Made by a program: the position numbers and the translations under genes. From contig NZ_MDEN01000069.1 in the NCBI RefSeq assembly GCF_001705435.1, positions 496,001-560,000 of the forward strand: a stretch of DNA of 64,000 nucleotides, given 5' to 3'. The stretch comes from Pseudomonas graminis. GTDB taxonomy: Bacteria; Pseudomonadota; Gammaproteobacteria; Pseudomonadales; Pseudomonadaceae. Shown piece after piece: positions 15,940 through 25,881 of this stretch (within the stretch, counting starts at the first letter, position 1; every line of letters begins with the position of its first letter). Under the pieces are notes generated by a model. It was not told the DNA's origin. It ran no database searches and was given only the letters and a program-made list of their open reading frames with translations.

Positions 15940-17838
15940 TCATACACCCGCCGCCCCGGGGTCAACCAGCGGCAACACCAGCACAAACATCGTGCCGCCC
16001 TCGGCCGGGTGCTCAGCGTTAAGCGTGCCGCCTGCCGCCGTGGCAAGGCTGGCGGACAGCGTCAAACCCAACCCGAGGCCCTGCTCACCAGGCTTGGTGG
16101 TAAAGAAGGGTTCGAACAAATGCTTGCGCGCTTCGGCGTCGATGCCGTGGCCGTTGTCCCGCACACGCAACCGATAGCGGCCCTCGAACACGTCACCGTC
16201 CAGCCATAGAGCCGGCAGCGGCTGCGCTTGCATGGCGTCCAGCGCGTTGCCGATCAGGTTGACCAGAATCTGCTCAAGCCGGGTCTGATCAATCGCCAGT
16301 TCGACATCGTCGATCTGCTGATGCAGCGCCAGTGACGCATTGTCCAGACGCGCCGCGAGCAATTGCAATGCAGCCTCGACTGCCTTGCCCAGGGACGCCT
16401 GACCTTTATCTTCCCCGCGCCGGGCGAAGGCGCGCAGGCTGGCGGTGATACGGCCCATGCGGTCCACCAGATCGTTGATGGTGCGCAGGTTCGCACTCGC
16501 CGTGTCCAGCGCGCCCCGTTCGAGGAACCGAACGGTGTTGCCCGACAACGTGCGCAGCGCCGCCAGTGGCTGATTCAGTTCATGGGCGATGCTGGTGGAC
16601 ATCTGGCCGATGGCCGCGAGTTTGCCGGCCTGGATCAATTCATCCTGGGCCTGGCGCAGGGTCTCTTCGGCCTGGCGACGTTCACGGATCTGGCCCTTGA
16701 GGCGTTCGTTGCTGGCGCGCAGGTCAGCGGTGCGGTCGGTAATGCGCCGTTCCAGCTCGTTGTTCGCCTGCTCCAGCGCTTCTCGGGCGGCGAGGCGGGT
16801 GGAAATCACCTTGCGCCGCTCGTTCCAGGCAATCAGCAGAAACGCCACCAGCGCGCAGGCGACGGCGACCAGCATTCCCTGATTGGCGGCTTCCCGGCGC
16901 AAGTCTTCCAGTGGTGTCAGCAGGGTCAGGTGCCAAGGCGTGTCAGCCAGTTCGCGGGTCTGCGCCAGATAACTCACCACCGTGTGCTCATGATCGACGC
17001 TGGTGTTGGCGGGAAAGGTCAGCTTCTCGACGCCGTCGGCAATCGATTCACGTTCCAGCGGCACCAGCTCGTTGAGCGGCCACCAGTAATATTGCAGGCT
17101 GCGCGCCAGCCGCTCCTTGATCTCGGCGGTCAGCGGGCGGACTGATTTCAGCCGTCGCGCCGGATCGCTGGAGAGGATGATGATGCCGTTCTCGTCGCTG
17201 ACAAACGCTTCCAGGCGCGCGCGCTGCCAGCGCTCTTCCAGCGCTTCAAGCCGGACCTTGATCACCGCGACGCCGATGATTTTGCCTTTCTCTTCCAGCC
17301 CGTGGGCCAGGTAATAACCGGGCTCGCCGGTGGTGCTGCCGATGCCGTAGAAGCGCCCCGGCAAACCGCGAATCGCGTCCTGATAATAGGCGCGGAAAGA
17401 CAAGTCCTCGCCGAGGTAACTGTCGGCGTCGCGCCAGTTGCTGGTCGCCAGCACCCGGCCGGTGGTGTCCAGCACATAGATGGCCCGACTGCGGCTGCGC
17501 CGGTTCAGGCCTTCGAGGTAATCGTTGACCTTGGAACGCAACTCCGCAGACGGATGGTTGAGCAGGTCGGAAACATTGGATTCCAGCTCCAGCACGCTGG
17601 GCAGGTAATTGTACTTGTTGATCTCGCTCTCGACGGTGCGCGCGTGCAGCTCCAGCTGACGCTGACCGTTTTCACCCAGCGCCTTGATGGCGTTCTTCTC
17701 GCTGTACAAATACGTGACGTAACCCAGCGCAATCATCAGCAGGATGATCAGCGGTGGCACGAACAGATGGCGAATCAGTCGGGGTTTCACGGCGAGTGAT
17801 GGCGGCGCGGCGCGGTAGAGAGGGGGGTCGCATTTCAT
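15940..17838 (-). CDS. aauS: Sensor histidine kinase AauS
   Basis: A 632-residue DctB-type kinase. One membrane helix near the N-terminus (about 20-40) precedes a periplasmic dCache-like sensor region (about 45-300); a second helix (VAVACALVAFLLIAW) leads to a coiled coil, the HisKA box (SIAHELNQPLAALRTL, phosphorylated His) and an HATPase domain (NLIGNALDA, DNGHGI, GLGLGL). The start at 17838 has CCAGGA upstream; a further in-frame ATG 12 codons earlier is possible. It probably senses acidic amino acids and phosphorylates AauR. Confidence 0.87.
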   Translation of the reverse strand: MKCDPPLYRAAPPSLAVKPRLIRHLFVPPLIILLMIALGYVTYLYSEKNAIKALGENGQRQLELHARTVESEINKYNYLPSVLELESNVSDLLNHPSAELRSKVNDYLEGLNRRSRSRAIYVLDTTGRVLATSNWRDADSYLGEDLSFRAYYQDAIRGLPGRFYGIGSTTGEPGYYLAHGLEEKGKIIGVAVIKVRLEALEERWQRARLEAFVSDENGIIILSSDPARRLKSVRPLTAEIKERLARSLQYYWWPLNELVPLERESIADGVEKLTFPANTSVDHEHTVVSYLAQTRELADTPWHLTLLTPLEDLRREAANQGMLVAVACALVAFLLIAWNERRKVISTRLAAREALEQANNELERRITDRTADLRASNERLKGQIRERRQAEETLRQAQDELIQAGKLAAIGQMSTSIAHELNQPLAALRTLSGNTVRFLERGALDTASANLRTINDLVDRMGRITASLRAFARRGEDKGQASLGKAVEAALQLLAARLDNASLALHQQIDDVELAIDQTRLEQILVNLIGNALDAMQAQPLPALWLDGDVFEGRYRLRVRDNGHGIDAEARKHLFEPFFTTKPGEQGLGLGLTLSASLATAAGGTLNAEHPAEGGTMFVLVLPLVDPGAAGV

Positions 17839-17927
17839 CACAGTCGTCCTGGACCGGCCAGCCGCCCGTTTCATCAGGGATGAACGGGCGGCCGGCGGTT
17901 TTTACGCCCTCGAAGGGCTAATGCTTT

Positions 17928-18662
17928 TTAGTGCTGCAGGATTTTGTTGAGGAATTGCTGAGCCCGCTCGGAGCGCGCGTTGACGTCGCCGAAGAACTCT
18001 TCCTTCTCGCAGTCTTCGACGATCTGGCCCTTGTCCATGAAGATCACCCGATCCGCCACTTTGCGGGCGAAGCCCATTTCGTGGGTCACGCACATCATGG
18101 TCATGCCTTCATGGGCCAGTTGCACCATCACGTCGAGCACTTCGTTGACCATCTCCGGGTCGAGCGCGGAGGTCGGTTCGTCGAACAGCATCACCACCGG
18201 GTCCATGGCCAGCGCGCGGGCAATTGCCACACGTTGTTGCTGGCCGCCCGACAGTTGCCCCGGATGTTTGTGGGCATGGTCCGACAGGCCGACACGTTCG
18301 AGCAGTTGCAGGCCTTTTTTGGTGGCCTCTTCCTTGCTGCGACCCAGCACCTTGATCTGCGCGATGGTCAGGTTTTCGGTGATGGTCAGGTGCGGAAACA
18401 GCTCGAAATGCTGGAACACCATGCCGACGCGCGAACGCAGTTTCGGCAGATTGGTTTTCGGGTCGGCGATCGAGGTGCCATCGACCACGATGTCGCCTTT
18501 CTGAAACGGCTCCAGCGCATTGACGCATTTGATCAGCGTGGACTTGCCCGAGCCCGACGGGCCGCAGACCACAATCACTTCACCTTTTTTGACCTCCGTG
18601 CTGCAATCGGTCAGCACCTGGAAGTCCCCATACCACTTGTTGATATTTTTGATGGAAATCAT
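17928..18662 (-). CDS. aatP: Glutamate/aspartate ABC transporter ATPase
   Basis: A 244-residue polar amino acid ABC ATPase. Walker A is GPSGSGKST, the signature LSGGQQQR and Walker B VMLFDEPTSALD. It overlaps aatM by 4 bp and is the last transporter gene before aauS. With AatQ and AatM it drives uptake of acidic amino acids. Confidence 0.92.
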   Translation of the reverse strand: MISIKNINKWYGDFQVLTDCSTEVKKGEVIVVCGPSGSGKSTLIKCVNALEPFQKGDIVVDGTSIADPKTNLPKLRSRVGMVFQHFELFPHLTITENLTIAQIKVLGRSKEEATKKGLQLLERVGLSDHAHKHPGQLSGGQQQRVAIARALAMDPVVMLFDEPTSALDPEMVNEVLDVMVQLAHEGMTMMCVTHEMGFARKVADRVIFMDKGQIVEDCEKEEFFGDVNARSERAQQFLNKILQH

Positions 18663-19324
18663 ACGGCTAACCTTTTTTGCATGAACTTGACCAGGCGCGA
18701 CGCGGCGAAGCTGATCGTGAAGTACACCAGACCGGCGACAATCAGGAACTCGTTGGAGCGCCCGATGATGTCGCCGCTGGAGCGTGCCGAGTTGAGGAAG
18801 TCGACCAGGCCGACCGTGTAGACCAGCGAGGTGTCCTGAAACAGGATGATGCTCTGCTGCAACAGCAGCGGGGTCATCTTGCGGAACGCCTGGGGCAGGA
18901 TGATCAGGCGCATCATCTGGCCGTAGGTCATGCCCAGCGCCTGAGCGGCGCCCATCTGGCCGCGGGAAATCGACTGCACGCCGGCCCGCACGATTTCACA
19001 GAAGTAGGCCGCCTCGAACATCATGAATGCCACGACGCAGGAGGTGAACGCGCCGATCGGCGTGTCTTCGCCGGTGATCCAGCGCAGCACGAACGGCACC
19101 GCCAGGTAGAACCAGGTGATGACCAGCAGCAGTGGGATCGAGCGGAAGTAGTTGACGTAGGCGCCGGCAAGACGTGACGCCAGCTTGTTCGACGACAACC
19201 GCATCAGCGCCAGAATCGTGCCGATGATGATGCCGCCCACGATGCCCATGACCATCAACTGCAAGGTCATGAGCATGCCGTTCCACATGCCCGGAATCGC
19301 AGGAATCACTCCAGAGAAGTCCAT
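18659..19324 (-). CDS. aatM: Glutamate/aspartate ABC transporter permease
   Basis: A 221-residue inner-membrane permease of the HisM/GltK type. Five or so hydrophobic helices and the cytoplasmic EAA loop (ISRGQMGAAQALGMTYGQMM), which contacts the ATPase, are visible. Start and stop codons abut those of aatQ and aatP. Confidence 0.92.
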   Translation of the reverse strand: MDFSGVIPAIPGMWNGMLMTLQLMVMGIVGGIIIGTILALMRLSSNKLASRLAGAYVNYFRSIPLLLVITWFYLAVPFVLRWITGEDTPIGAFTSCVVAFMMFEAAYFCEIVRAGVQSISRGQMGAAQALGMTYGQMMRLIILPQAFRKMTPLLLQQSIILFQDTSLVYTVGLVDFLNSARSSGDIIGRSNEFLIVAGLVYFTISFAASRLVKFMQKRLAV

Positions 19325-20070
19325 TATTTACCTCCCACGGAGATCAGGCCTGGCACCGCCACTTTCTTCTCGACCAGGCGCATGAGCAGCATCAGGCTCA
19401 TGTTCAGGGTGAAGTAGATCAGCGTCGCCAGGGTGAAGGCTTCGAACAGGTTCGCGGAAAACTCGGCGGTCTGTTTGGTCTGCGCGAGCAACTCCATCAG
19501 GCCGATCAGCGACGCCACGGACGAGTTCTTGAACACGTTGAGGAATTCGGAGGTGAGCGGCGGAATGATGATCCGGTACGCCTGAGGCAGCAGCACGTTC
19601 CAGTAGATCTGCGGCAGCTTGAAACCCATAGCGCGCGCAGCGGATTCCTGCCCCACCGGCAGCGCCTGAATACCGGTGCGCACTTGCTCGCACACACGTG
19701 CAGCGGTGAACAGGCCCAGGCACACGACAACACTCAGGAACGCTGAAGTCGTCGGGTTAAGGTCTTGCTTGTACCACTCCTGCAGGTTCTCAGGCAGCAG
19801 ATCCGGCACCAGGAAGTACCAGATGAACAGCTGCACCAGCAGTGGCACGTTACGGAAGATTTCCACGTAAATCGCGGCAATTGAAGAAACGATGCGGTTG
19901 GGCACCGTGCGCATCACCCCGAGCACCGAGCCCAGCAGCAACGCAATGATCCAGGCAGCAACGGCAATGGCGATGGTCCAGCCCAGCCCGGTGATGTACC
20001 AGTCCAGATAGGTCTCGCTGCCGACGCCCGTGGACTTGAAGAACACGCCCCAGTCCCAGTTGTAGTTCAT
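19324..20070 (-). CDS. aatQ: Glutamate/aspartate ABC transporter permease
   Basis: A 248-residue permease of the GltJ type, partner of AatM. The EAA loop is LPVGQESAARAMGFKLPQIY. Its stop overlaps the aatM start by one base. A 118-bp gap with a hairpin separates it from aatJ. Confidence 0.92.
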   Translation of the reverse strand: MNYNWDWGVFFKSTGVGSETYLDWYITGLGWTIAIAVAAWIIALLLGSVLGVMRTVPNRIVSSIAAIYVEIFRNVPLLVQLFIWYFLVPDLLPENLQEWYKQDLNPTTSAFLSVVVCLGLFTAARVCEQVRTGIQALPVGQESAARAMGFKLPQIYWNVLLPQAYRIIIPPLTSEFLNVFKNSSVASLIGLMELLAQTKQTAEFSANLFEAFTLATLIYFTLNMSLMLLMRLVEKKVAVPGLISVGGK

Positions 20071-20120
20071 CAGGGTCTCCCCTCTTATCGATCGTTATGC
20101 ACGCACGCGCCAGGTAGCGG

Positions 20121-20149
20121 CTTCCGGAAACGCAGGGCGTCTCCGGAAG
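20121..20149 (-). promoter_or_regulatory. Hairpin between aatJ and aatQ
   Basis: CTTCCGGA and TCCGGAAG form an 8-bp stem. Hairpins at this place often stabilise the abundant binding-protein mRNA relative to the permease part. There is no T run, so it is not a full terminator. Confidence 0.5.
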
Positions 20150-20188
20150 TCAGGCTTTTCACGTTGTCAGAATGGCGGAGCGAAGGAC

Positions 20189-21103
20189 TCAGGCCTTCTT
20201 GTCCGGCGCCGGCTTGTCGTTCGGGTTGGCGATCAGCGCTTTGAGCTGTTCGCTCATCGGGAACATCAGGTTCAGGTCTTTTGGCGGAATCGGCTGGGTG
20301 AACCACTTGTCGTAGATCTTGTTGATCTCGCCCGATTTGTAGGTCGCAACGATGGCGTCGTCGACGGCTTTCTTGAACGCAGGGTCTTCCTTGCGAACCA
20401 TGCAACCGTAGATTTCGTAGGACTGAGGGGTGCCGGTAACGGCCCAGTCGGTCGGCTTCTTGGCCTTGGCCATTTCGCCTGCGAGCAGGGCGTCGTCCAT
20501 CATGAAGGCAACGGCGCGGCCCGATTCCAGCATCTGGAACGACTCGCCGTGGTCCTTGGCCGAAATCACGTTCATGCCCATCTGTTTGTCGGCGTTCATC
20601 GCCTTGAGGAGGCGCTCGGACGTGGTGCCCGCCGTGGTCACGACGTTCTTGCCCTTGAGGTCATCGAAGTCTTTGTAGGACGAGTCAGCTTTGCTCAGCA
20701 GACGCGTGCCGATTTCGAAAATGCCGACGGAGAAGTCGACTTGCTGGGCGCGCTCGGCGTTGTTGGTGGTGGAACCACATTCGACGTCGACGGTGCCGTT
20801 CTGGACCAGCGGGATGCGGGTCTGGGAAGTGACCAGGTTGTACTTGACCTTCAGATCAGGCATGTCCAGGTCTTTCTTGATCGCTTCGACGATCTTCAGC
20901 TGGATGTCAGCGGAGTAACCCACTGGCACGCCGGAAGCATCAGCGATATAGGAAAAAGGAATGGAGGAGTCGCGGTGACCGAGGGTGATGGTGCCGGACT
21001 CTTTGATTTTTTTAAGCGTGCCGGTGAGTTCGGCGGCGAAAACGGGGGTGGTGATCAGAGCGGCAGCAATGGCTGCGCCCAGGAGTTGGGGAACGATGCG
21101 CAT
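20189..21103 (-). CDS. aatJ: Glutamate/aspartate periplasmic binding protein
   Basis: A 304-residue type 3 solute-binding protein (GltI/DEBP family) with a signal peptide ending in TTPVFAAEL. LKKIKESGTITLGHRDSSIP opens the mature domain, and VECGSTTNNAERAQQVDFS is the family signature. It is the first gene of aatJQMP and gives specificity for glutamate and aspartate. A GGGCCG/CGGCCC hairpin (21134-21153) lies in its leader. Confidence 0.92.
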   Translation of the reverse strand: MRIVPQLLGAAIAAALITTPVFAAELTGTLKKIKESGTITLGHRDSSIPFSYIADASGVPVGYSADIQLKIVEAIKKDLDMPDLKVKYNLVTSQTRIPLVQNGTVDVECGSTTNNAERAQQVDFSVGIFEIGTRLLSKADSSYKDFDDLKGKNVVTTAGTTSERLLKAMNADKQMGMNVISAKDHGESFQMLESGRAVAFMMDDALLAGEMAKAKKPTDWAVTGTPQSYEIYGCMVRKEDPAFKKAVDDAIVATYKSGEINKIYDKWFTQPIPPKDLNLMFPMSEQLKALIANPNDKPAPDKKA

Positions 21104-21420
21104 CTGTTTTTCCTCGACATTGTTTTTTTTATTGGGCCGGTGTTGGACGGCCCTATCGTTTCAGAGCGCTTCAACGGCGGCCCAGTCAGGCGACACGCTA
21201 CATCGAAGCAATCGTGCAAGAGTGTAGAGCATGAGTCATGCCAGAGAGGTGACCGAAGCTAAGGGTATGAAAGTGTTGGCTATTTATGGAGGAGGGAAGT
21301 GGGCGAGGCGGATCGGCCGTCCGGGAATCCGAATCGGGTGGGGCGAGATGTTCGGGAATCCGAATGATAGCGGCGGGGTGGGGCGTGTTGAGGCAGATGG
21401 TTTTGCGGTGTGCTGTCTGA

Positions 21421-21611
21421 CGCTTTCCCGGCTAAAGCCGGTCCTACAGGATTGCGGTGATTCCGCTGTACCGGTTCAAGCCGGCCCGCAGGATCGCGGT
21501 GCTTCCGCTGGACCGGCTCTAGCCGATCCCCGGGGTCGCGGTGCTTCCGCTGGACCGGCTCTAGCCGATCCCCGGGATCGCGGTGCTTCCGTGGGACCGG
21601 CTTCAGCCGGG
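21421..21611. repeat. 42-bp tandem repeat of REP-like units
   Basis: Four units with a 42-bp period start at 21450, 21492, 21534 and 21576 (the last partial), preceded by a half-unit from 21421. Units 2 and 3 are nearly identical; units 1 and 4 are diverged. Each holds an ACCGGCTnnAGCCG-type palindrome, a second class of Pseudomonas REP. The rest of the gap from 21104 to 21420 shows no gene. Confidence 0.85.
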
Positions 21612-21627
21612 AATTGGATCTGGCAGA

Positions 21628-23199
21628 TTATGCGTGAATCTTTGGCGCCGACACGGGCCATTCAATACGCTCAACGGCCCCGTTGCTGCGTGCCGCGCTG
21701 TCCAGGTACGCCTGAACCTTCTGATGCTCTTCGTCGGTGGTGAACAGACCCAGCTTGGTCCGGCGCCACAGAATGTCCTGGGCCTTGGTCGCCCATTCCT
21801 CACTGCACAGGTAGTCCACTTCGCGGCTGTACAGACCGCCGCCCAAGTGTTCGCCCATTTCGCCCAGCGTCTGAACGCCCTCCACGATGCGCCAGCTGCG
21901 TGAGCCATAGGTAATGGCCCAGCGCTTGGCGATTTCGGCCGGCAGCCATGCACAACGCTGCTGCAGCTCGGCGGCCAGTGCCTGAGGCGTGGTCATGCTC
22001 TCACCGCCCGGGAGGCTGGCTTTCGCGGTCCAGCTTGGCTTCATCTGCGGGAAGAACGGCGCCAGTTGCTGCATCGCCGACTCCGCCAGTTTGCGGTAGG
22101 TCGTCAGCTTGCCGCCGAACACGGACAGGATCGGCGCCTCTTGGGCGCTGCCCGACAGCGACAACGTGTAGTCACGGGTGATCGCCGACGGGTTGTCCGA
22201 CTCGTCATTGCACAGCGGCCGCACGCCTGACCACGTGCTCAGAATGTCGGCGCGGCTGAGTTGCTTCTTGAAGTGATCATTCACGATCTTCAGCAGGTAA
22301 TCGGTCTCGCCTTCGGTGATCGCTACTTTGCCCGGGTCGTCAGAATATTCGCGGTCGGTCGTACCGATGATGGTGAAGCGTTCCAGGTAAGGAATGGCGA
22401 ACACGATGCGCTGATCTTCGTTCTGCAGAATGAAGGCGTTTTCACCTTCGTACAGTTTCGGCACGATCAAGTGGCTGCCCTGAATCAGGCGAATGCCGTA
22501 CTGCGATTCGAGCTTGAGATCTTCACGAATGAACTTGGCAACCCATGGACCCGCCGCATTCACCAAGGCTTTGGCGCGAATGGAAAACTGACTGCCATCC
22601 GCACGCTCCATGTTCATGTGCCACACGCCGCCGCTGCGATGGGCGCCCAGGCAGCAGGTCTGGGTATGGATGTGCGCGCCTTTTTCACGGGCGGCCATGG
22701 CGTTGAGGACGACCAGACGTGCATCGTCAACCCAGCAATCTGAGTATTCGAAGCCTTTGGTAATCGAGCTGTTCAACGGGCTGTTGGCGCCAAAGCGAAT
22801 GCTTTTCGAGCCTGCCAGCTTCTCGCGTTTGCCAAGGTGGTCATACAGGAACAGCCCGGCGCGGATCATCCACGCGGGGCGCAGGTGCGGACGGTGGGGC
22901 AATACGAAGCGCATCGGCTTGACGATGTGCGGTGCTTTTTCCAGGAGCACTTCACGTTCGGCCAGCGCTTCGCGAACCAGACGGAATTCGTAATGCTCAA
23001 GGTAACGTAGGCCACCGTGGATCAGCTTGCTGCTGGCCGAAGAGGTGTGGCTGGCGAGGTCGTCCTTCTCGCAGAGAAAGACTGAAAGGCCCCGGCCCGA
23101 TGCGTCTGCCGCGATGCCGACACCATTGATGCCACCACCGATCACGGCAACGTCGTAGACCTCGGAAAGGGGTGGGGTCGGCAAGCTGGACTGGGCCAT
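21628..23199 (-). CDS. glpD: Aerobic glycerol-3-phosphate dehydrogenase
   Basis: A 523-residue FAD-dependent, membrane-associated dehydrogenase oxidising glycerol-3-phosphate to dihydroxyacetone phosphate and passing electrons to quinone. The FAD-binding motif is VAVIGGGINGVGIAADASGR near the N-terminus, followed by the signature SSASSKLIHGGLRYLE. The start at 23199 follows AGGAGG; an in-frame TTG 7 codons upstream is rejected. A GlpR-like operator lies upstream. Confidence 0.95.
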   Translation of the reverse strand: MAQSSLPTPPLSEVYDVAVIGGGINGVGIAADASGRGLSVFLCEKDDLASHTSSASSKLIHGGLRYLEHYEFRLVREALAEREVLLEKAPHIVKPMRFVLPHRPHLRPAWMIRAGLFLYDHLGKREKLAGSKSIRFGANSPLNSSITKGFEYSDCWVDDARLVVLNAMAAREKGAHIHTQTCCLGAHRSGGVWHMNMERADGSQFSIRAKALVNAAGPWVAKFIREDLKLESQYGIRLIQGSHLIVPKLYEGENAFILQNEDQRIVFAIPYLERFTIIGTTDREYSDDPGKVAITEGETDYLLKIVNDHFKKQLSRADILSTWSGVRPLCNDESDNPSAITRDYTLSLSGSAQEAPILSVFGGKLTTYRKLAESAMQQLAPFFPQMKPSWTAKASLPGGESMTTPQALAAELQQRCAWLPAEIAKRWAITYGSRSWRIVEGVQTLGEMGEHLGGGLYSREVDYLCSEEWATKAQDILWRRTKLGLFTTDEEHQKVQAYLDSAARSNGAVERIEWPVSAPKIHA

Positions 23200-23264
23200 C
23201 GGGGCCTCCTGAGTGTTCAATCGCGTTCGAATGTTGCGCTACTGGGAAGGCGAATTCGAACATT

Positions 23265-23284
23265 TATGTTCATTTCCGAAAATA
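23265..23284. promoter_or_regulatory. Candidate GlpR operator upstream of glpD
   Basis: TATGTTCATTTCCGAAAATA agrees with 16 of 20 positions of the E. coli GlpR operator consensus. A further half-site, AATTCGAACATT, adjoins it at 23253-23264. Confidence 0.6.
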
Positions 23285-23413
23285 GTAGCGCAATAAGGTG
23301 AACACAGCCACTCAGTATTCATTGAAAATACTGATCAGAGAAAAGGGAAAGGAACAAAAGCGAACATCGGAGGTGGGGCGAGCGCCGGAATCGCGCTCGC
23401 TCATGGATCGGGG

Positions 23414-24169
23414 TTAAACCACTTCCAGCCGAATCTTGTTCTGGGTCAGCAGTTGCGACAGCGCTGGCACGGGCGTCTGGTCCGTCACCAGGCAGTCGAT
23501 CAACGTGATCGGTCCCAGTCGAACCATCGCGTTGCGGCCGAACTTGCTGGAGTCCGCAGCCAGAATCACCTGACGCGCGTTGGCGATGATCGCCTGGGAA
23601 ACGCGCACTTCCTGATAATCGAAATCCAGCAGGCTGCCGTCCTCGTCGATTCCGCTGATGCCCACCAGGGCGAAATCGACCTTGAACTGGGTGATGAAGT
23701 CCACGCTCGCTTGACCGACCACGCCGCCATCGCGGCGCACATTGCCGCCGGCCAGCAGCACTTCGAAGTCGTCCTTGCCGCTGAGAATCGACGCCACGTG
23801 CAGGTTGTTGGTGATGATCTTCAGGTGGTTATGGTTGAGCAGCGCGCGGGCAATGGATTCGGTGGTGGTGCCGATGTTGATGAACAGCGACGCGTGATCC
23901 GGGATCTGTGCGGCGATGGCCTCGGCGATGCGCTGCTTCTCATCGCGCATCTGATCGGCACGCATGGCGTAAGCAGTGTTTTCGATGCTGGAATCGTAGG
24001 CCGCGCCGCCGTGGTAGCGACGCAGGAGATTCATTTCCGCGAGCTGATTGATGTCGCGGCGGATGGTTTGCGGGGTCACGACGAACAGCTGCGCCATTTC
24101 CTCAATGCTGACGTAGCCGCGCTCACGGACCAGCTCGAGGATCTGCTGTTGACGGGGTGGCAGATTCAT
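23414..24169 (-). CDS. glpR: Glycerol regulon repressor GlpR
   Basis: A 251-residue DeoR-family repressor. The N-terminal HTH (YVSIEEMAQLFVVTPQTIRR) is followed by the DeoR sensor domain, which binds glycerol-3-phosphate. It lies between glpK and glpD on the same strand, the usual Pseudomonas order. Confidence 0.93.
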   Translation of the reverse strand: MNLPPRQQQILELVRERGYVSIEEMAQLFVVTPQTIRRDINQLAEMNLLRRYHGGAAYDSSIENTAYAMRADQMRDEKQRIAEAIAAQIPDHASLFINIGTTTESIARALLNHNHLKIITNNLHVASILSGKDDFEVLLAGGNVRRDGGVVGQASVDFITQFKVDFALVGISGIDEDGSLLDFDYQEVRVSQAIIANARQVILAADSSKFGRNAMVRLGPITLIDCLVTDQTPVPALSQLLTQNKIRLEVV

Positions 24170-24264
24170 TTTTTATCCTTCGGGCACGGGCGCCCATGAT
24201 GCCGCAGGCAGCCATTACCTGTCAGCCGGAAAAAATGCCCCTGACGCCCCGTCCGGGATCGCGC

Positions 24265-25770
24265 TTATTCGACCTCTTCGTGGGGTTCCCAGTCGCGCGT
24301 GCGGTCCACCGCCTTGCGCCAGCCGGCGTAGAGTTTTTCCTTCTCGGCGTCATCGCATTGCGGCTCGAACTTGCGCTCGATGACCGCTTTGCCCCTCAGC
24401 TCGTCGAGCCCGCTCCAGAACCCGATCGCGAGACCTGCCAGATAGGCCGCGCCCAACGCGGTGGTTTCGCGCATTTTCGGGCGCTCTACCGGCGTGCCGA
24501 GAATGTCGGCCTGGAACTGCATGAGGAAGTTGTTCGCCACTGCGCCGCCGTCAACGCGAAGGGCCTTGAGCGGCTCGCCGGCATCCTGTTGCATGGCGTC
24601 GAGCACATCGCGGGTCTGGTAGGCGATGGACTCCAGCGCGGCCCGAATGATGTGATCGACCTTCACGCCACGGGTCAGGCCGAACAAGGCGCCCCGTGCA
24701 TACGGGTCCCAGTAGGGCGCGCCCAGACCGGTGAACGCAGGCACCAGATAGACGCCATTGCTGTTCTTCACTTTGGTGGCGAAGTATTCGGTGTCCATGG
24801 AGTCGTTGACGATTTTCAGCTCGTCGCGCAGCCACTGCACGGTGGAGCCGCCGTTGAACACCGCGCCCTCCAGTGCGTACGCCACTTCACCGCGCGGACC
24901 GCAGCCGATGGTGGTCAACAGACCGTGATTGGATTTGACGGCTTTCTTGCCCGTGTTCATCAGCAGGAAGCAGCCGGTGCCGTAGGTGTTCTTCGCCTGA
25001 CCCGGCTCGACGCACATCTGGCCGAACAACGCCGATTGCTGATCCCCGGCGATCCCGGCGATGGGGATGCCGCTTTTGCTGTGGCCATAGACTTCGGATG
25101 ACGACTTGACCTCCGGCAACATTTCCCGGGGCACGTCGAGCACGTCGAGCATGCGCTGATCCCATTCCAGCGTATGGATGTTGAACATCATCGTGCGCGA
25201 GGCGTTGGTGTAGTCAGTGACGTGCACCTTGCCGCCGGTAAATTTCCAGATCAGCCAGCTGTCGACGGTGCCGAACAGCAACTCGCCACGGCGGGCGCGC
25301 TCACGGCTGCCCTCAACGTGATCGAGAATCCACTTCAGTTTGCTGCCGGAAAAGTAGGGATCGATGACCAGACCGGTGGTGTCGCGGATGTAGTCTTCCA
25401 GACCGTCACGCTTGAGTTGCTGGCAGATCTCGGTGCTGCGGCGGCATTGCCAGACCACGGCGTTGTAGATCGGCCGGCCGGTGTCCTTTTCCCAGACCAC
25501 CGTGGTTTCGCGCTGGTTGGTGATACCGATCGCGGCGATCTGGTTGTGATGCAGATTCGCCTGGGCCAGGACCTTGGTCATGCACGCGGTCTGGGTCGCG
25601 AAGATCTCCATCGGATCGTGCTCGACCCAGCCAGGCTGGGGGTAATGCTGAACGAACTCACTCTGGGCGCTGCTGACCACATTGGCGTCGCGGTCAAAAA
25701 TGATGGCGCGGGAGCTGGTGGTGCCTTGATCCAGAGCGATGATGTAATTCTTATTTTCGGTGTCGGTCAT
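24265..25770 (-). CDS. glpK: Glycerol kinase
   Basis: A 501-residue FGGY kinase phosphorylating glycerol with ATP. YIIALDQGTTSSRAIIFD (ATP-binding loop), the FGGY signature near residue 135 (YFSGSKLKWIL) and LRVDGGAVANNFLMQFQADI are visible. The usual upstream partner glpF is absent: only 298 bp without a gene separate glpK from ybaK. Three GlpR-like sites sit in that gap. Confidence 0.95.
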   Translation of the reverse strand: MTDTENKNYIIALDQGTTSSRAIIFDRDANVVSSAQSEFVQHYPQPGWVEHDPMEIFATQTACMTKVLAQANLHHNQIAAIGITNQRETTVVWEKDTGRPIYNAVVWQCRRSTEICQQLKRDGLEDYIRDTTGLVIDPYFSGSKLKWILDHVEGSRERARRGELLFGTVDSWLIWKFTGGKVHVTDYTNASRTMMFNIHTLEWDQRMLDVLDVPREMLPEVKSSSEVYGHSKSGIPIAGIAGDQQSALFGQMCVEPGQAKNTYGTGCFLLMNTGKKAVKSNHGLLTTIGCGPRGEVAYALEGAVFNGGSTVQWLRDELKIVNDSMDTEYFATKVKNSNGVYLVPAFTGLGAPYWDPYARGALFGLTRGVKVDHIIRAALESIAYQTRDVLDAMQQDAGEPLKALRVDGGAVANNFLMQFQADILGTPVERPKMRETTALGAAYLAGLAIGFWSGLDELRGKAVIERKFEPQCDDAEKEKLYAGWRKAVDRTRDWEPHEEVE

Positions 25771-25881
25771 GGTGAATGCCTGGTGATGTAGCGAGTTTCC
25801 GGAAACGGCCGTCCGTTGTGTTGCCAGTGCTCAGTGCCTTTGCGCACTGAATACCGGGATGGCGTCAAGGAAGCAAGCGAG

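Noticed and set aside
21104..21240. A sigma-54 promoter (GG-N10-GC) expected upstream of aatJ, since AauR is a sigma-54 activator
   Set aside because: The best candidates have wrong spacing or lack the GC element, so none is reported.
21450..21611. The tandem repeat as a CRISPR array
   Set aside because: The 42-bp units have no unique spacers between repeats and no cas genes are nearby.
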